A DNA stretch of 64,000 bases from Mycobacterium ahvazicum (GTDB taxonomy: Bacteria > Actinomycetota > Actinomycetes > Mycobacteriales > Mycobacteriaceae). The stretch spans positions 806,001-870,000 of the forward strand of contig NZ_FXEG02000002.1 in the NCBI RefSeq assembly GCF_900176255.2. Reading direction: 5' to 3'. Positions within the stretch are counted from its first letter, which is position 1; each line of letters opens with the position of its first letter. The translations under genes and the position numbers were made by a program. The notes under the pieces are model-generated. The model saw nothing but the letters and a program-made list of their open reading frames with translations. It had not been told where the DNA came from and ran no database searches. Shown here in pieces: positions 52,577 to 64,000 of the stretch.

Positions 52577-52998
52577 CGCGCCGAGCAGCGCGACCGCCGG
52601 ACGCCAGGAGCCGATCGGCCAGAGGAGCTCCTTGAGCTCGTCGTACTCGTATTCGTCGGCTGCGTCCTCGTCCTCGGCGTACTCGTCATCGTCGTAGCCG
52701 TCATAGTCGGCTCCGTCGTAGTCGTCGTCATCGGGGTAGTCGTGGGCGAAGCCACGAGCTAGGCCGGCGCGATCATCGAGTGTGTGTCTGATGATGCCGA
52801 TGTTACTGACGTGAAAAGACGAAAAGGGGCGCCGCGAGCCACCTTGATCAGGCTGGGAGCCAATCGTTATCTGCCGTTCAGCAGCGTTTCGCTTACCGCG
52901 AACTCCCCGCCGTCACCCTCTGCTCGGAGCGCCCCGGCCGCGTCCACTAACCTGCTGCTTGACACGCCTGCGACGGAATAGCAACGGAAGGGGCCATC

Positions 52999-55178
<2,180 letters not shown>

Positions 55179-55259
55179 AACACCCTCGGGGAAGCGTCGC
55201 CGGCAACCGAAGCGTTGACTGGAGACGTTGAGTCGCGAAGCTGACCGAGGAGATATTCG

Positions 55260-56453
55260 GTGTCCACATCGTTGCCGCCACTAGTCGATGCCGCCGGCGA
55301 GCTGAGTCGCGACGAAGTGGCGCGCTACAGCCGCCATCTGATCATCCCGGACCTGGGCGTCGACGGGCAGAAGCGGCTGAAGAACGCGCGGGTGCTGGTG
55401 ATCGGCGCCGGCGGGCTCGGCGCACCGGCGCTGTTGTACCTGGCCGCGGCCGGCGTCGGGACGATCGGCATCGTCGACTTCGACGTCGTCGACGAGTCCA
55501 ACCTGCAGCGTCAGATCATCCACGGCACCGCCGACGTCGGCCGTGCCAAGGCGCAATCCGCCCGCGACTCGATCCACGCGATCAACCCGTTGGTCGCGGT
55601 GCGGCTGCACGAGTTCCGGCTGGAGGCGGGCAACGCCGTCGAGCTGTTCAGCCAATACGACCTGATCATCGACGGCACCGACAACTTCGCCACCCGGTAT
55701 CTGGTCAACGACGCCGCGGTGCTGGCCGGCAAGCCCTATATCTGGGGGTCGATCTACCGCTTCGAAGGTCAGGTCTCGGTGTTCTGGGAGGATGCCCCGG
55801 CCGATCAGGCCGGCAACGAGCGCGGCCTGAACTACCGCGACCTCTACCCGGAGCCGCCACCGCCCGGCATGGTTCCGTCGTGCGCCGAAGGAGGCGTGCT
55901 CGGCATCATCTGCGCCTCGATCGCGTCGGTCATGGGCACCGAGGCGATCAAGCTGATCACCGGCATCGGGGAACCGCTGCTGGGCCGGCTGATGATCTAC
56001 GACGCGCTGGAGATGAGCTACCGCACGATCAGGATCCGCAAAGACCCCGCCACGCCGCGGATCACCGAACTGATCGACTACGAGGCGTTTTGCGGTGCGA
56101 TTTCCGACGATGCCGCCGAGGCGGCCGCCGGCTCGACGATCACACCGGCGGAGCTGCGCGCGTTGCTGGACTCGGGCAGGAAGCTGGCCCTGATCGACGT
56201 TCGAGAACCGGTTGAGTGGGCCATCAATCACATCGACGGCGCCCAGCTGATCCCGAACTCGTTGATCAGCTCCGGCGAGGGTCTGACCAAGCTGCCGCAC
56301 GACCGCAAGGCGGTGCTGTACTGCAAGACGGGGGTGCGCTCGGCCGAGGCGCTGGCGGCGGTGAAGAAGGCCGGTTTCGCCGATGCCGTGCACTTGCAGG
56401 GTGGAATCGTGGCGTGGGCGCAGCAGATGCAGCCCGACATGGTGATGTACTGA
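55260..56453 (+). CDS. moeZ: Adenylyltransferase/sulfurtransferase MoeZ
   Basis: A 397-aa fusion of an E1-like (MoeB/ThiF) domain and a rhodanese domain, which activates ubiquitin-like sulfur carriers and transfers sulfur to them for molybdopterin, thiamine or cysteine synthesis. Visible: VIGAGGLGAPALLYLA near residue 43, the DNFATR motif, and the rhodanese active Cys in LYCKTGVRSAEAL near residue 359. The paired zinc CxxC motifs of MoeB are absent, as usual for MoeZ. It corresponds to Rv3206c. Confidence 0.95.
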   Translation: MSTSLPPLVDAAGELSRDEVARYSRHLIIPDLGVDGQKRLKNARVLVIGAGGLGAPALLYLAAAGVGTIGIVDFDVVDESNLQRQIIHGTADVGRAKAQSARDSIHAINPLVAVRLHEFRLEAGNAVELFSQYDLIIDGTDNFATRYLVNDAAVLAGKPYIWGSIYRFEGQVSVFWEDAPADQAGNERGLNYRDLYPEPPPPGMVPSCAEGGVLGIICASIASVMGTEAIKLITGIGEPLLGRLMIYDALEMSYRTIRIRKDPATPRITELIDYEAFCGAISDDAAEAAAGSTITPAELRALLDSGRKLALIDVREPVEWAINHIDGAQLIPNSLISSGEGLTKLPHDRKAVLYCKTGVRSAEALAAVKKAGFADAVHLQGGIVAWAQQMQPDMVMY

Positions 56454-56507
56454 CGCACGCCAGCGCGTCGCGCGGACCCGCATCGTCGCACTTGTAGGCT
56501 AACCCCC

Positions 56508-57362
56508 GTGAGCGTCGAACCACCGCCGGAGCACGTGCTTTCGGCGTTTGGTTTGGCCGGTGTCAAGCCCATCGCGCTGGGCGCCAGCTGGGAGGGCGGC
56601 TGGCGATGCGGCGAGGTCGTCCTGTCGGTCGTTGCCGACCACGCGCGCGCGGCCTGGTCTGCGCGAGTGCGGGAAACGCTGTTCGTCGACGGGGTGCGGC
56701 TGGCCCGTCCGGTGCGCTCGACCGACGGGCGCTACGTGGTCTCCGGATGGCGGGCGGACACGTTCGTCGCCGGTACGCCGGAGCCCCGGCACGACGAAGT
56801 CGTCTCGGCGGCGGTGCGGCTGCACGAGGCCACCGGCAAACTCGAACGCCCCCGATTCCTGACCCAGGGACCGACCACGCCGTGGTCGGACGTCGACGTG
56901 TTCATCGCCGCCGACCGGTCCGCCTGGGAAGAGCGGCCACTGCAGTCGATTCCACCCGGCGCGCGCACCGCTCCGCCCAGCGCCGACGCCGAGCGGTCGG
57001 TCGAGCTGATCGGCCAGCTGGCCACGTTGCGCAAGCCGACCAAGAGCCCCAACCAGCTGGTGCACGGAGACCTCTACGGGACGGTCCTCTTCGTCGGCAC
57101 CGCCGCGCCGGGGATCACCGACATCACGCCCTACTGGCGGCCCGCGTCGTGGGCCGCCGGTGTGGTCGTGGTCGACGCGCTGTCCTGGGGTGAGGCCGAC
57201 GACGGACTGATCGAACGCTGGAACGCGCTGCCGGAGTGGCCTCAGATGTTGTTGCGCGCGTTGATGTTTCGTCTCGCGGTGCATGCGCTGCATCCCCGGT
57301 CTACCGCCGAGGCATTCCCGGGTCTGGCCCGCACGGCGGCCCTGATCCGCCTGGTGCTCTAG
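56508..57362 (+). CDS. TIGR02569-family protein (Rv3205c-like)
   Basis: A 284-aa protein starting at GTG (SVEPPPEHVLSAFGLAG) with a kinase-like fold pattern: WEGGWRCGEVVLSVV resembles the nucleotide-binding strand pair, and LVHGDLYGTVLF near residue 185 the HGD loop of aminoglycoside-phosphotransferase-like proteins. Catalysis has not been shown, and the Asp after the loop is in DITPYW. Its end overlaps the convergent alkyltransferase-like gene by 4 bases. Confidence 0.85.
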   Translation: MSVEPPPEHVLSAFGLAGVKPIALGASWEGGWRCGEVVLSVVADHARAAWSARVRETLFVDGVRLARPVRSTDGRYVVSGWRADTFVAGTPEPRHDEVVSAAVRLHEATGKLERPRFLTQGPTTPWSDVDVFIAADRSAWEERPLQSIPPGARTAPPSADAERSVELIGQLATLRKPTKSPNQLVHGDLYGTVLFVGTAAPGITDITPYWRPASWAAGVVVVDALSWGEADDGLIERWNALPEWPQMLLRALMFRLAVHALHPRSTAEAFPGLARTAALIRLVL

Positions 57363-57664
57363 TCCGGCGGAAACTCGTAGCGGACTTCGCTGAGCGCCAC
57401 CCTGCCGTCGACGGACAGCACTCCCTCGGCGCGTAACAGTTCCAGTTGCCGCGTCGTCAGATGCCGAGCCGGTCGCCCGGATGCGGTGATGACCCGGTGC
57501 CAGGGCAGGTCGGAGGAGTCGGTGCGCATGATCCAGCCGACGATCCGCGGGCTGGAAAGCCCTGCGACAGCGGCGATGTCGCCGTAGGTGCAGACGCGGC
57601 CGGAGGGGATCGCGGCGACCAGTGCGCGCACCCGCTCGACTTGATCCTCGGTCACCGGCGCCAC
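57359..57664 (-). CDS. DNA alkyltransferase-like protein (ATL)
   Basis: A 101-aa homologue of the MGMT C-terminal domain. The reactive PCHR motif is PWHRV near residue 55, so the acceptor Cys is Trp: the hallmark of ATL proteins, which bind O6-alkylguanine and hand it to nucleotide excision repair rather than repairing it. The helix-turn-helix (GDIAAVAGLSSPRIVG) is intact. The GTG at 57664 is 2 bases after the lipV stop and gives the length of Rv3204. Confidence 0.92.
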   Translation of the reverse strand: MAPVTEDQVERVRALVAAIPSGRVCTYGDIAAVAGLSSPRIVGWIMRTDSSDLPWHRVITASGRPARHLTTRQLELLRAEGVLSVDGRVALSEVRYEFPPD

Positions 57665-57666
57665 GG

Positions 57667-58452
57667 TCAGCCGGCCCGCAGCTGTTTGCGGATCAGCGCG
57701 GCGACCTCGGTCGGTTTGGCGCCCGGCACCATGTGGTTGCACTCGTAGGTCAGCAATTCGAAATCGGCGCCCAGCCGTTGCTGCAGACCCGCGATGAGCT
57801 GCTCGGTGACGTAGGGCGGCGACGTCCACGCCGCGCGCACCAACGTCGTCGGCGTGCCCGCCGGCGGAAGCACGGTGGGACGGGCCAATTCGCTCCAGTA
57901 GGACATCATCGCCGGCACGCTCACCCGCCAGCCGTAGCGCCCGCTGGGCAGCTGGACCAGGTGCTCGTCGAGTTCGGCGTCGAGCACGTCCGGATCGACG
58001 TCGGCCCAAGAGCCGGTTGCCTTTTCCTGGCGAGCTTCGGCCGGGTCCGGATAGTCGGGCGAGGAGAACATCGCCTCGGCGATCTGCCACGTCCAGTTGC
58101 CGTCCAGGCCCACCGCGGGGTCGAGCAGGAGCAGACCCGACACCAAGTCCGGCCGGTTCGCGGCCAGGTTCATTGCCAGCCCGCCGCCGAACGAGTGGCC
58201 GACGACCAGCACCGGCGCCTCGGCCGCCTCGTCCAGCAGCGCGGCCAGCGCAGCGACGTTGGCGTCAATGGTCCACGGCGCAGCCCACGACGACCTGCCG
58301 TGGCCGATCAGATCGGGAGCGGCAATGGTGATTTCGGGCAGATGATCGCCCAACTGCTGCCACCGCTGGCCGTGTCCGGTCAGTCCGTGCAGGGCGAGCA
58401 TCTGCACCGGGCCGTCCGGACCGATGCGGTGTACGTGAAGGTCGGTGGTCAC
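57667..58452 (-). CDS. lipV: Alpha/beta hydrolase LipV
   Basis: A 261-aa esterase/lipase-type hydrolase. The oxyanion loop is LHGLTGHGQRW, the nucleophile Ser in VVGHSFGGGLA near residue 94, and the catalytic His in ECNHMVPG near the C-terminus. It has no signal peptide. It is longer than the 224 aa annotated for Rv3203, probably because of a different start there. It is followed by the ATL gene in the same transcript. Confidence 0.9.
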   Translation of the reverse strand: MTTDLHVHRIGPDGPVQMLALHGLTGHGQRWQQLGDHLPEITIAAPDLIGHGRSSWAAPWTIDANVAALAALLDEAAEAPVLVVGHSFGGGLAMNLAANRPDLVSGLLLLDPAVGLDGNWTWQIAEAMFSSPDYPDPAEARQEKATGSWADVDPDVLDAELDEHLVQLPSGRYGWRVSVPAMMSYWSELARPTVLPPAGTPTTLVRAAWTSPPYVTEQLIAGLQQRLGADFELLTYECNHMVPGAKPTEVAALIRKQLRAG

Positions 58453-58531
58453 GCGTTGATGATGCCAGGCTCGGGGGACACCGCCGGCCTGGCCGGACCG
58501 ACTTGTCAGACCCTCGTGATGTCATGCCGGT

Positions 58532-61500
58532 ATGTCGTTGACGTGGGGTGCCGAGGCGAGCGCCGTGCTGGCTCCGGGCGCTCGCGGCGCGATCCGGATC
58601 CTGGGCGGTCCGGGTACCGGGAAGAGCAGCCTGCTGGTCGATGCTGCCGTCGCTGCGGTCGACGCCGGTGCCGATCCGGAATCGGTTCTGCTGCTTACCG
58701 GTTCGGGACGGATCGGGATGCGCCAGCGCAGTGCTTTGACGATGTCGTTGCTGCGTGCCACCGGCCCGGGTCGGTCCGCGATCCGTGAGCCGGTCGTGCG
58801 CAGCGTGCACAGCTACGCCTACGCCGTCCTGCGGCGGGCGGCCGAGCGCGCCGGGGATGCCCCGCCGCGGCTGGTCACCAGCGCCGAACAGGATGCCATC
58901 ATCCGCGAGCTGCTGGCCGGTGACCTCGAGGGCGAGGGCACCTCCGGATGGCCGGCGCACCTGTGGCCCGCGCTGAGCACCGCGGGATTCGCCACCGAAC
59001 TGCGAAACCTGTTGGCGCGCTGCGCGGAACGCGGCGTCGACCCGCAAGAGCTACAGCGCATCGGCCGGCTGTGCCGTCGACCGGACTGGACCGCGGCGGG
59101 CCGGTTCGCCCAGCAGTACGAACAGGTGATGCTGCTGCGCGCGGCGGTGGGCACCGCGGCGCCGCAAGCCACGACGCCGGCGCTGGGTGCCGCCGAACTC
59201 GTGGGCGCCGCCCTGGAGGCGTTCGCGGTCGACGCCGAGCTGCTGGCCGCCGAGCGCACCCGCATCCGGGTCCTGTTGGTCGACGACGCCCAGCAACTCG
59301 ACCCGCAGGCAGCGCGGCTGGTCCAGCTGCTGGCGGCGGGAAGCGAACTGGCGCTGCTGGCCGGAGACCCCAATCAGGCGGTGTTCGGCTTCCGGGGCGG
59401 CGAGCCGGCCGGGCTCCTGGATGGCGATGCCCCCGCGGTGACGCTGACCCGGTCGCATCGGTGCGCACCGGCGGTCGCGCGCGCCGTCAGCGGCATCGCG
59501 GGCCGGCTGCCCGGCAGCAGCGAGGGACGGCGAATCGACGGCACCGGCGCCGAGGAGGGTTCGGTCCAGCTGCGGCTGGCGGCGTCGGCGCACGCGGAGG
59601 CCGCGCTGATCGCCGACGCGCTGCGGCGTGCGCACCTGGTCGACGACGTGCCGTGGTCGCAGATGGCGGTGATCGTGCGGTCGGTGCCACGAGCGGGAAC
59701 CCGGTTGCCGCGCGCGCTGGCGGCCGCCGGGGTGCCGGTCGCCGCACCCGCCGTGAGCGGGTCGCTGAGCGAGGAGCCCGCGGTGCGGGCGATGCTCACG
59801 GTGCTGGCCGCGACCGCCGACGTGCTCGACGGTGACCAGGCGCTGGCATTGCTGCCCGGGCCCATCGGTCGCGTCGCCCCGGTTTCGCGGCGGCAGCTGC
59901 GCCGACCCCTGATGCGCGGCAACCCCGCCGATGCGGCAGGCGGGTTCGGTGATCTGCTGGGGGCCGCGCTGGGGGACGCCGCGCCGCCGCCGGCTCGCCC
60001 GCTGCGCCGGGTTCGCGCGGTCCTTGACGCCGCCGCGCGCTGCCACCGCGACGGCCAAGACCCGCGCTACACGCTCTGGGCGGCCTGGCAGCGGTCCGGT
60101 CTACAGCGGCGCTGGTTGGCGGCCAGCGAGCGCGGCGGCACCGCCGGCGCCCAGGCCACCAGGGACCTGGACGCGGTGACGGCATTGTTCGACGTCACCG
60201 ATCAATACGTGTCGCGCACCCCCGCGGCGTCGTTGCGCGGTCTCCTCGATCACGTCGCGGCGCTGCAGCTGCCGAGCGTCAAGACCGAGCCGGCATCGAC
60301 GGCCGAGCAGGTCCAGGTGCTCAGTGCTCACGCCGCGCTCGGACACGAATGGGACGTGGTGGTCATCGCCGGCCTGCAGGATGGTTTGTGGCCCAACACC
60401 GTTCCGCGCGGCGGCGTGCTGGCGACACAACGCCTGCTCGACGTCGTCGACGGTGTCTGTCCGGACGCCTCGGTACGGGCCCCGCTGCTGGCCGAGGAAC
60501 GCCGGCTGCTGGTGGCCGCAATGGGCCGGGCCCGGCGCCGGCTGCTGGTGACCGCGGTCGACAGCGACACCGGTGGGGCGGACGGCGGAGCCGCGCTACC
60601 CTCGCCGTTCTTCTTCGAGCTCGGGAAGTGGGCCGATGAAGACGCCGATCATGTTGTAGCGCTGCCCGTTTCGGCCCCGCGCGTATTGTCGACCACCGCG
60701 CTGGTCGGCCGGTTGCGGGGTGTCGTGTGCGCACCGGACGGCGCCGTCGACGATGAAACCCGCCATTGTGCGGCAACGCAATTGGCCCGGCTGGCCGCCG
60801 CCGGTGTGCCCGGCGCCGATCCGTCCGGCTGGCACGGTCTGACCATGGTCAGCACCAGCGACCCGCTGTGCAACGGCGGCGATACCGTCACGCTGACGCC
60901 GTCGACGCTGCAGACACTGACTGACTGCCCGCTGCGCTGGCTGGTCGAGCGGCACGGCGGGACTAACCCGCGCGAGCTGCGGGCCACGATCGGCTCGGGG
61001 CTGCACGCGTTGCTCGCCGAATCGGGCAAGACCGAAACGCAACTGCTGGTCGAGCTGGAAAGAGCCTGGGAGCACTTGCCTTTCGAGGCGCGGTGGCATT
61101 CGGCCAACGAGCTGACCCGCCATCGCGCCATGATCGAGGCGTTCGTCGAGTGGCGGGCCCGCACCCGGGGCGAACTGACGGAGGTCGGCGTCGAGGTCGA
61201 CGTCGACGGAGTCCTGGACGCGCCCCGGGCCGACGGCGGCGAAACCCGGCTGCGCGGCCGGGTCGATCGCCTGGAACGCGACGCGGCCGGACGGCTGGTG
61301 ATCGTCGACATCAAGACCGGCAAAACCCCGGTCAGCAAGGACGACGCCCAGCAGCACGCTCAGCTGGCCATGTATCAGCTGGCGGTGGCCGAAGGCCTGA
61401 TCCCCGGCGGGGACGAGCCCGGCGGCGCCCGGCTGATCTACGTCGGCAAGAGCGGGACAGCCGGCGCCACCGTCCGGGAGCAGGATCCACTGACACCGGC

Positions 61501-61645
61501 CGGGCGTGACGAATGGCGCGACCTCGTCACCCGCGCGGCCGACGCGACCGCCGGGCCGCAGTTCGTCGCCCGGCGCAACGACGGTTGCTCGCATTGTCCG
61601 GTCCGGCCGTCGTGCCCCGCCCACCTCGACGGGGCGGCATCATGA
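58532..61645 (+). CDS. adnA: DNA helicase-nuclease subunit AdnA
   Basis: The 1037-aa subunit of the mycobacterial AdnAB double-strand-break resection machine. The N-terminal UvrD-like motor has GGPGTGKSSLLV near residue 30 and LVDDAQQLDPQ in place of the usual DExQ box, fitting the reported weak role of the AdnA motor. The C-terminal RecB-type nuclease has LVIVDIKTGKTP (metal-binding Asp and Lys) and an iron-sulfur set: Cys in LTDCPLRW plus CSHCPVRPSC at the end. Its stop overlaps adnB as ATGA. Confidence 0.95.
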   Translation: MSLTWGAEASAVLAPGARGAIRILGGPGTGKSSLLVDAAVAAVDAGADPESVLLLTGSGRIGMRQRSALTMSLLRATGPGRSAIREPVVRSVHSYAYAVLRRAAERAGDAPPRLVTSAEQDAIIRELLAGDLEGEGTSGWPAHLWPALSTAGFATELRNLLARCAERGVDPQELQRIGRLCRRPDWTAAGRFAQQYEQVMLLRAAVGTAAPQATTPALGAAELVGAALEAFAVDAELLAAERTRIRVLLVDDAQQLDPQAARLVQLLAAGSELALLAGDPNQAVFGFRGGEPAGLLDGDAPAVTLTRSHRCAPAVARAVSGIAGRLPGSSEGRRIDGTGAEEGSVQLRLAASAHAEAALIADALRRAHLVDDVPWSQMAVIVRSVPRAGTRLPRALAAAGVPVAAPAVSGSLSEEPAVRAMLTVLAATADVLDGDQALALLPGPIGRVAPVSRRQLRRPLMRGNPADAAGGFGDLLGAALGDAAPPPARPLRRVRAVLDAAARCHRDGQDPRYTLWAAWQRSGLQRRWLAASERGGTAGAQATRDLDAVTALFDVTDQYVSRTPAASLRGLLDHVAALQLPSVKTEPASTAEQVQVLSAHAALGHEWDVVVIAGLQDGLWPNTVPRGGVLATQRLLDVVDGVCPDASVRAPLLAEERRLLVAAMGRARRRLLVTAVDSDTGGADGGAALPSPFFFELGKWADEDADHVVALPVSAPRVLSTTALVGRLRGVVCAPDGAVDDETRHCAATQLARLAAAGVPGADPSGWHGLTMVSTSDPLCNGGDTVTLTPSTLQTLTDCPLRWLVERHGGTNPRELRATIGSGLHALLAESGKTETQLLVELERAWEHLPFEARWHSANELTRHRAMIEAFVEWRARTRGELTEVGVEVDVDGVLDAPRADGGETRLRGRVDRLERDAAGRLVIVDIKTGKTPVSKDDAQQHAQLAMYQLAVAEGLIPGGDEPGGARLIYVGKSGTAGATVREQDPLTPAGRDEWRDLVTRAADATAGPQFVARRNDGCSHCPVRPSCPAHLDGAAS

Positions 61646-64000
61646 AACCACGCTACAGTCCGGACGAATTGGCTTGCGCCCTAGGACTTTTCCCGCCGAC
61701 CGCCGAGCAGGCCGCGGTCATCGCCGCGCCGCCCGGGCCACTGGTCGTGATCGCGGGGGCAGGCGCGGGCAAAACCGAGACCATGGCCGCGCGGGTGGTA
61801 TGGCTGATCGCCAACGGCTACGCCGACCCCGGCCAGGTGCTGGGATTGACGTTCACCCGCAAGGCCGCCGGACAGCTGCTGCGCCGGGTCCGTTCCCGGC
61901 TGGCCCGGTTGGCCGGTATCGGGTTGGGCGCTGCCAGCCCGGGGATCCTGGAGTCGGCGGGCAGCCCTGCTGTCAGCACCTATCACTCGTTCGCGGGCTC
62001 GCTGCTGCGCGACTACGGGCTGCTGCTGCCGATCGAGCCCGACACCCGGTTGCTCAGCGAGACCGAACTGTGGCAGTTGGCCTTTGACGTGGTGAACGGC
62101 TACGGCGGGCAGCTGCATACCGACAAGTCACCGGCCGCGATCACCTCGATGGTGCTGCGACTGTGGGGCCAGCTCACCGAGCACCTGGTCGACACCGACC
62201 AACTCCGTGACACCCACCTCGAGCTGGAGCGGCTGGTGCATGCCCTGCCCGCCGGTCCCTACCAGCGCGACCGCGGGCCGAGCCAATGGCTACTGCGGCT
62301 GCTGTCCGCTCAAACCGAACGCACCGAGCTGGTACCGCTGCTCGACGCGTTGCAGGAGCGGATGCGCACCGCGAAGGTCATGGACTTCGGTGTGCAGATG
62401 GCCTCGGCGGCAAGGCTTGCCGCGAATTTCCCGCAAGTCGGCGAGGACCTGCGCACCCGCTACCGGGTGGTGCTGCTCGACGAGTACCAGGACACCGGGC
62501 ATGCCCAGCGCGTCGCGTTGTCGGCCCTGTTCGGCGGTGGCTGCAATGTTCAAGACGACGGGCTGGCGCTGACGGCGGTCGGCGATCCGGTTCAGTCGAT
62601 CTACGGCTGGCGCGGCGCTTCGGCAACCAACCTGCCCCGGTTCACCACCGACTTCCCGCAATCCGACGGCACTCCCGCGCCGGTGCTGGAGCTGCGGACC
62701 AGCTGGCGTAACCCGCCCAGCACGCTGCACATCGCCAATGCCATTTCGGCGGAGGCACGACGCAGGTCGGTGGCGGTGCACGCCCTGCGATCCCGGCCCG
62801 ACGCCCCGCCCGGCACGGTCCGCGCCGCGCTGCTTCCCGACGCGCAGGCTGAACGAGAGTGGATCGCCGACCACCTGCACGAGCACTACCAGCGAGCGCG
62901 TGCCGACGGCGTTAACCCGCCGACCGCCGCGGTGCTGGTGCGCCGCAACGCAGATGCCGCACCCATCGCCGATGCCCTTCGCGCGCGCGGGATCCCGGTC
63001 GAGGTCGTCGGGCTGGCCGGCCTGCTGTCCATCCCGGAAGTGGCCGAACTGGTGGCGATGCTGCGCCTGGTCGCCGATCCCACGGCCGGCGCGGCGGCGA
63101 TGCGGGTACTGACCGGGCCGCGCTGGCGCCTGGGCGGCCGGGATGTCGCCGCACTCTGGCAGCGTGCCGCGTCGCTCGGCGCGGGGCGACCCGCCGACGC
63201 GTCCTCGGCCGAGTCGATCGCGATGGCCGCGGGGCCCGACGCCGACACCGCGTGCCTGGCCGACGCGATCGGTGATCCCGGTCCGGCCACCGCGTATTCG
63301 GTTGCGGGGTATCAGCGCATTGCCGCGCTGGGCGCCGAGCTGAGCGCCCTGCGTGGCCACCTGGGTCACTCGCTACCCGACCTGGTCGCCGAGGTGCGGC
63401 GGGTGCTGGGTGTCGACTGCGAGGTCCGTGCCGCCGCGGGCCATGGCGGTTGGGCCGGCGCCGAACACCTCGATGCCTTCGCGGACGTGGTCGCCGCTTA
63501 CGCGGAACGCACTTGCGCGACCGACGTTTCGGCGACGGCGTCGGTGCTGGGGCTGCTGGCCTATCTGGACGCCGCCGAGATCGTCGAAAACGGTTTGGCG
63601 CCTGCGCCGTTGACGGTCGCGAGGGATCGGGTCCAGGTGCTCACCGTGCACTCCGCGAAGGGCCTGGAGTGGCAAGTGGTCGCGGTGGCCCACCTGTCCG
63701 GCGGAACGTTCCCGTCGACCGCGTCGCGCAGCAGCTGGCTGACGGACGCGGCCGAGCTGCCGCCGTTGTTGCGCGGCGATCGGGCCTCGGCGGGCTCGCT
63801 GGGCATCCCGGTGCTGGACCTCTCCGACGTCACCAATCGAAAGCAGCTGTCGGACAAGATTGCCGAGCATCGGCGGCAGCTGGAGCAGCGGCGCGTCGAC
63901 GAAGAGCGCCGATTGCTCTACGTCGGGATCACCCGGGCCGAGGACACCCTGCTGGTCTCCGGTCATCACTGGGGGCCCACCGGAATCAAACCCCGCGGGC
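61642..64000 (+). CDS. adnB: DNA helicase-nuclease subunit AdnB, 5' part
   Basis: The frame is open to the window end, giving 786 codons of a protein that is about 1100 aa in M. tuberculosis (Rv3201c). The motor motifs are complete: VVIAGAGAGKTETMAARV near residue 40 (Walker A), GLTFTRKAA (Ia), VVLLDEYQDTGHAQR (II), AVGDPVQSIYGWRGA (III), VQVLTVHSAKGLEW (V) and ERRLLYVGITRAED (VI). This is the active translocating motor of AdnAB. The nuclease domain lies beyond the window. Confidence 0.95.
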   Translation, partial: MKPRYSPDELACALGLFPPTAEQAAVIAAPPGPLVVIAGAGAGKTETMAARVVWLIANGYADPGQVLGLTFTRKAAGQLLRRVRSRLARLAGIGLGAASPGILESAGSPAVSTYHSFAGSLLRDYGLLLPIEPDTRLLSETELWQLAFDVVNGYGGQLHTDKSPAAITSMVLRLWGQLTEHLVDTDQLRDTHLELERLVHALPAGPYQRDRGPSQWLLRLLSAQTERTELVPLLDALQERMRTAKVMDFGVQMASAARLAANFPQVGEDLRTRYRVVLLDEYQDTGHAQRVALSALFGGGCNVQDDGLALTAVGDPVQSIYGWRGASATNLPRFTTDFPQSDGTPAPVLELRTSWRNPPSTLHIANAISAEARRRSVAVHALRSRPDAPPGTVRAALLPDAQAEREWIADHLHEHYQRARADGVNPPTAAVLVRRNADAAPIADALRARGIPVEVVGLAGLLSIPEVAELVAMLRLVADPTAGAAAMRVLTGPRWRLGGRDVAALWQRAASLGAGRPADASSAESIAMAAGPDADTACLADAIGDPGPATAYSVAGYQRIAALGAELSALRGHLGHSLPDLVAEVRRVLGVDCEVRAAAGHGGWAGAEHLDAFADVVAAYAERTCATDVSATASVLGLLAYLDAAEIVENGLAPAPLTVARDRVQVLTVHSAKGLEWQVVAVAHLSGGTFPSTASRSSWLTDAAELPPLLRGDRASAGSLGIPVLDLSDVTNRKQLSDKIAEHRRQLEQRRVDEERRLLYVGITRAEDTLLVSGHHWGPTGIKPRG

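Noticed and set aside
55281..56483. 400-codon minus-strand frame
   Set aside because: Antisense to moeZ; composition is that of a shadow frame.

Overview
The window is chromosomal DNA of a nontuberculous Mycobacterium. GC is high, starts are often GTG or TTG, and the gene order follows the M. tuberculosis block Rv3201c to Rv3236c on the opposite strand: kefB, Rv3235, tgs3, ppk2, Rv3231c, Rv3230c, desA3, then rsgA, aroA and a SRAP gene, and later sigH, rshA, pdtaS, whiB1, entC, gpm2, rhlE, fasR, moeZ, lipV and adnA/adnB. M. tuberculosis names are assigned from recognised protein sequence and order; no search was run. Both edges cut genes (kefB on the left, adnB on the right).

Layout. 0-7 kb is core lipid and phosphate metabolism, ending in the Rv3230c/DesA3 acyl-CoA desaturase pair, each gene preceded by the same type of palindromic operator. 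7-14.8 kb is an accessory block. It holds an espB homologue behind an IdeR-like iron box, an espK homologue, a PAS-ANTAR protein, a VIT1-type metal transporter and small membrane proteins. The espK gene is broken by what reads as Illumina Nextera adapter sequence, so part of this contig is an assembly artefact. 14.9-24.6 kb is a foreign island: prophage debris (HNH and terminase fragments), a decayed IS256-family element inserted in a small ORF, a small recombinase-like gene, and a visibly AT-richer two-gene cassette (AAA ATPase plus DUF4435/TOPRIM protein) matching the PARIS (AriA/AriB) anti-phage architecture.

24.7-29.6 kb holds a thiolase/HxlR divergon and the core rsgA-aroA and SRAP genes. 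29.6-38.5 kb is a second accessory stretch where M. tuberculosis has only Rv3225c: a broken 13E12-type HNH gene, a 3-hydroxyacyl-CoA dehydrogenase, two divergent SDRs with a TetR regulator, a phytoene-desaturase-like flavoprotein, a DUF308 membrane protein and a mycolic acid cyclopropane synthase paralogue. From 38.5 kb to the end the core order is essentially intact and dense, with many 4-bp ATGA or TTGA stop/start overlaps (aroA-rsgA, sigH-rshA, gpm2-entC-GNAT, adnA-adnB).

Themes: lipid desaturation and storage; redox and stress regulation (SigH/RshA, WhiB1, PdtaS, a PAS-ANTAR protein); DNA repair (AdnAB, SRAP, alkyltransferase-like protein); ESX-1-type secretion substrates; and phage conflict in the island. 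No rRNA, tRNA or CRISPR array was seen.
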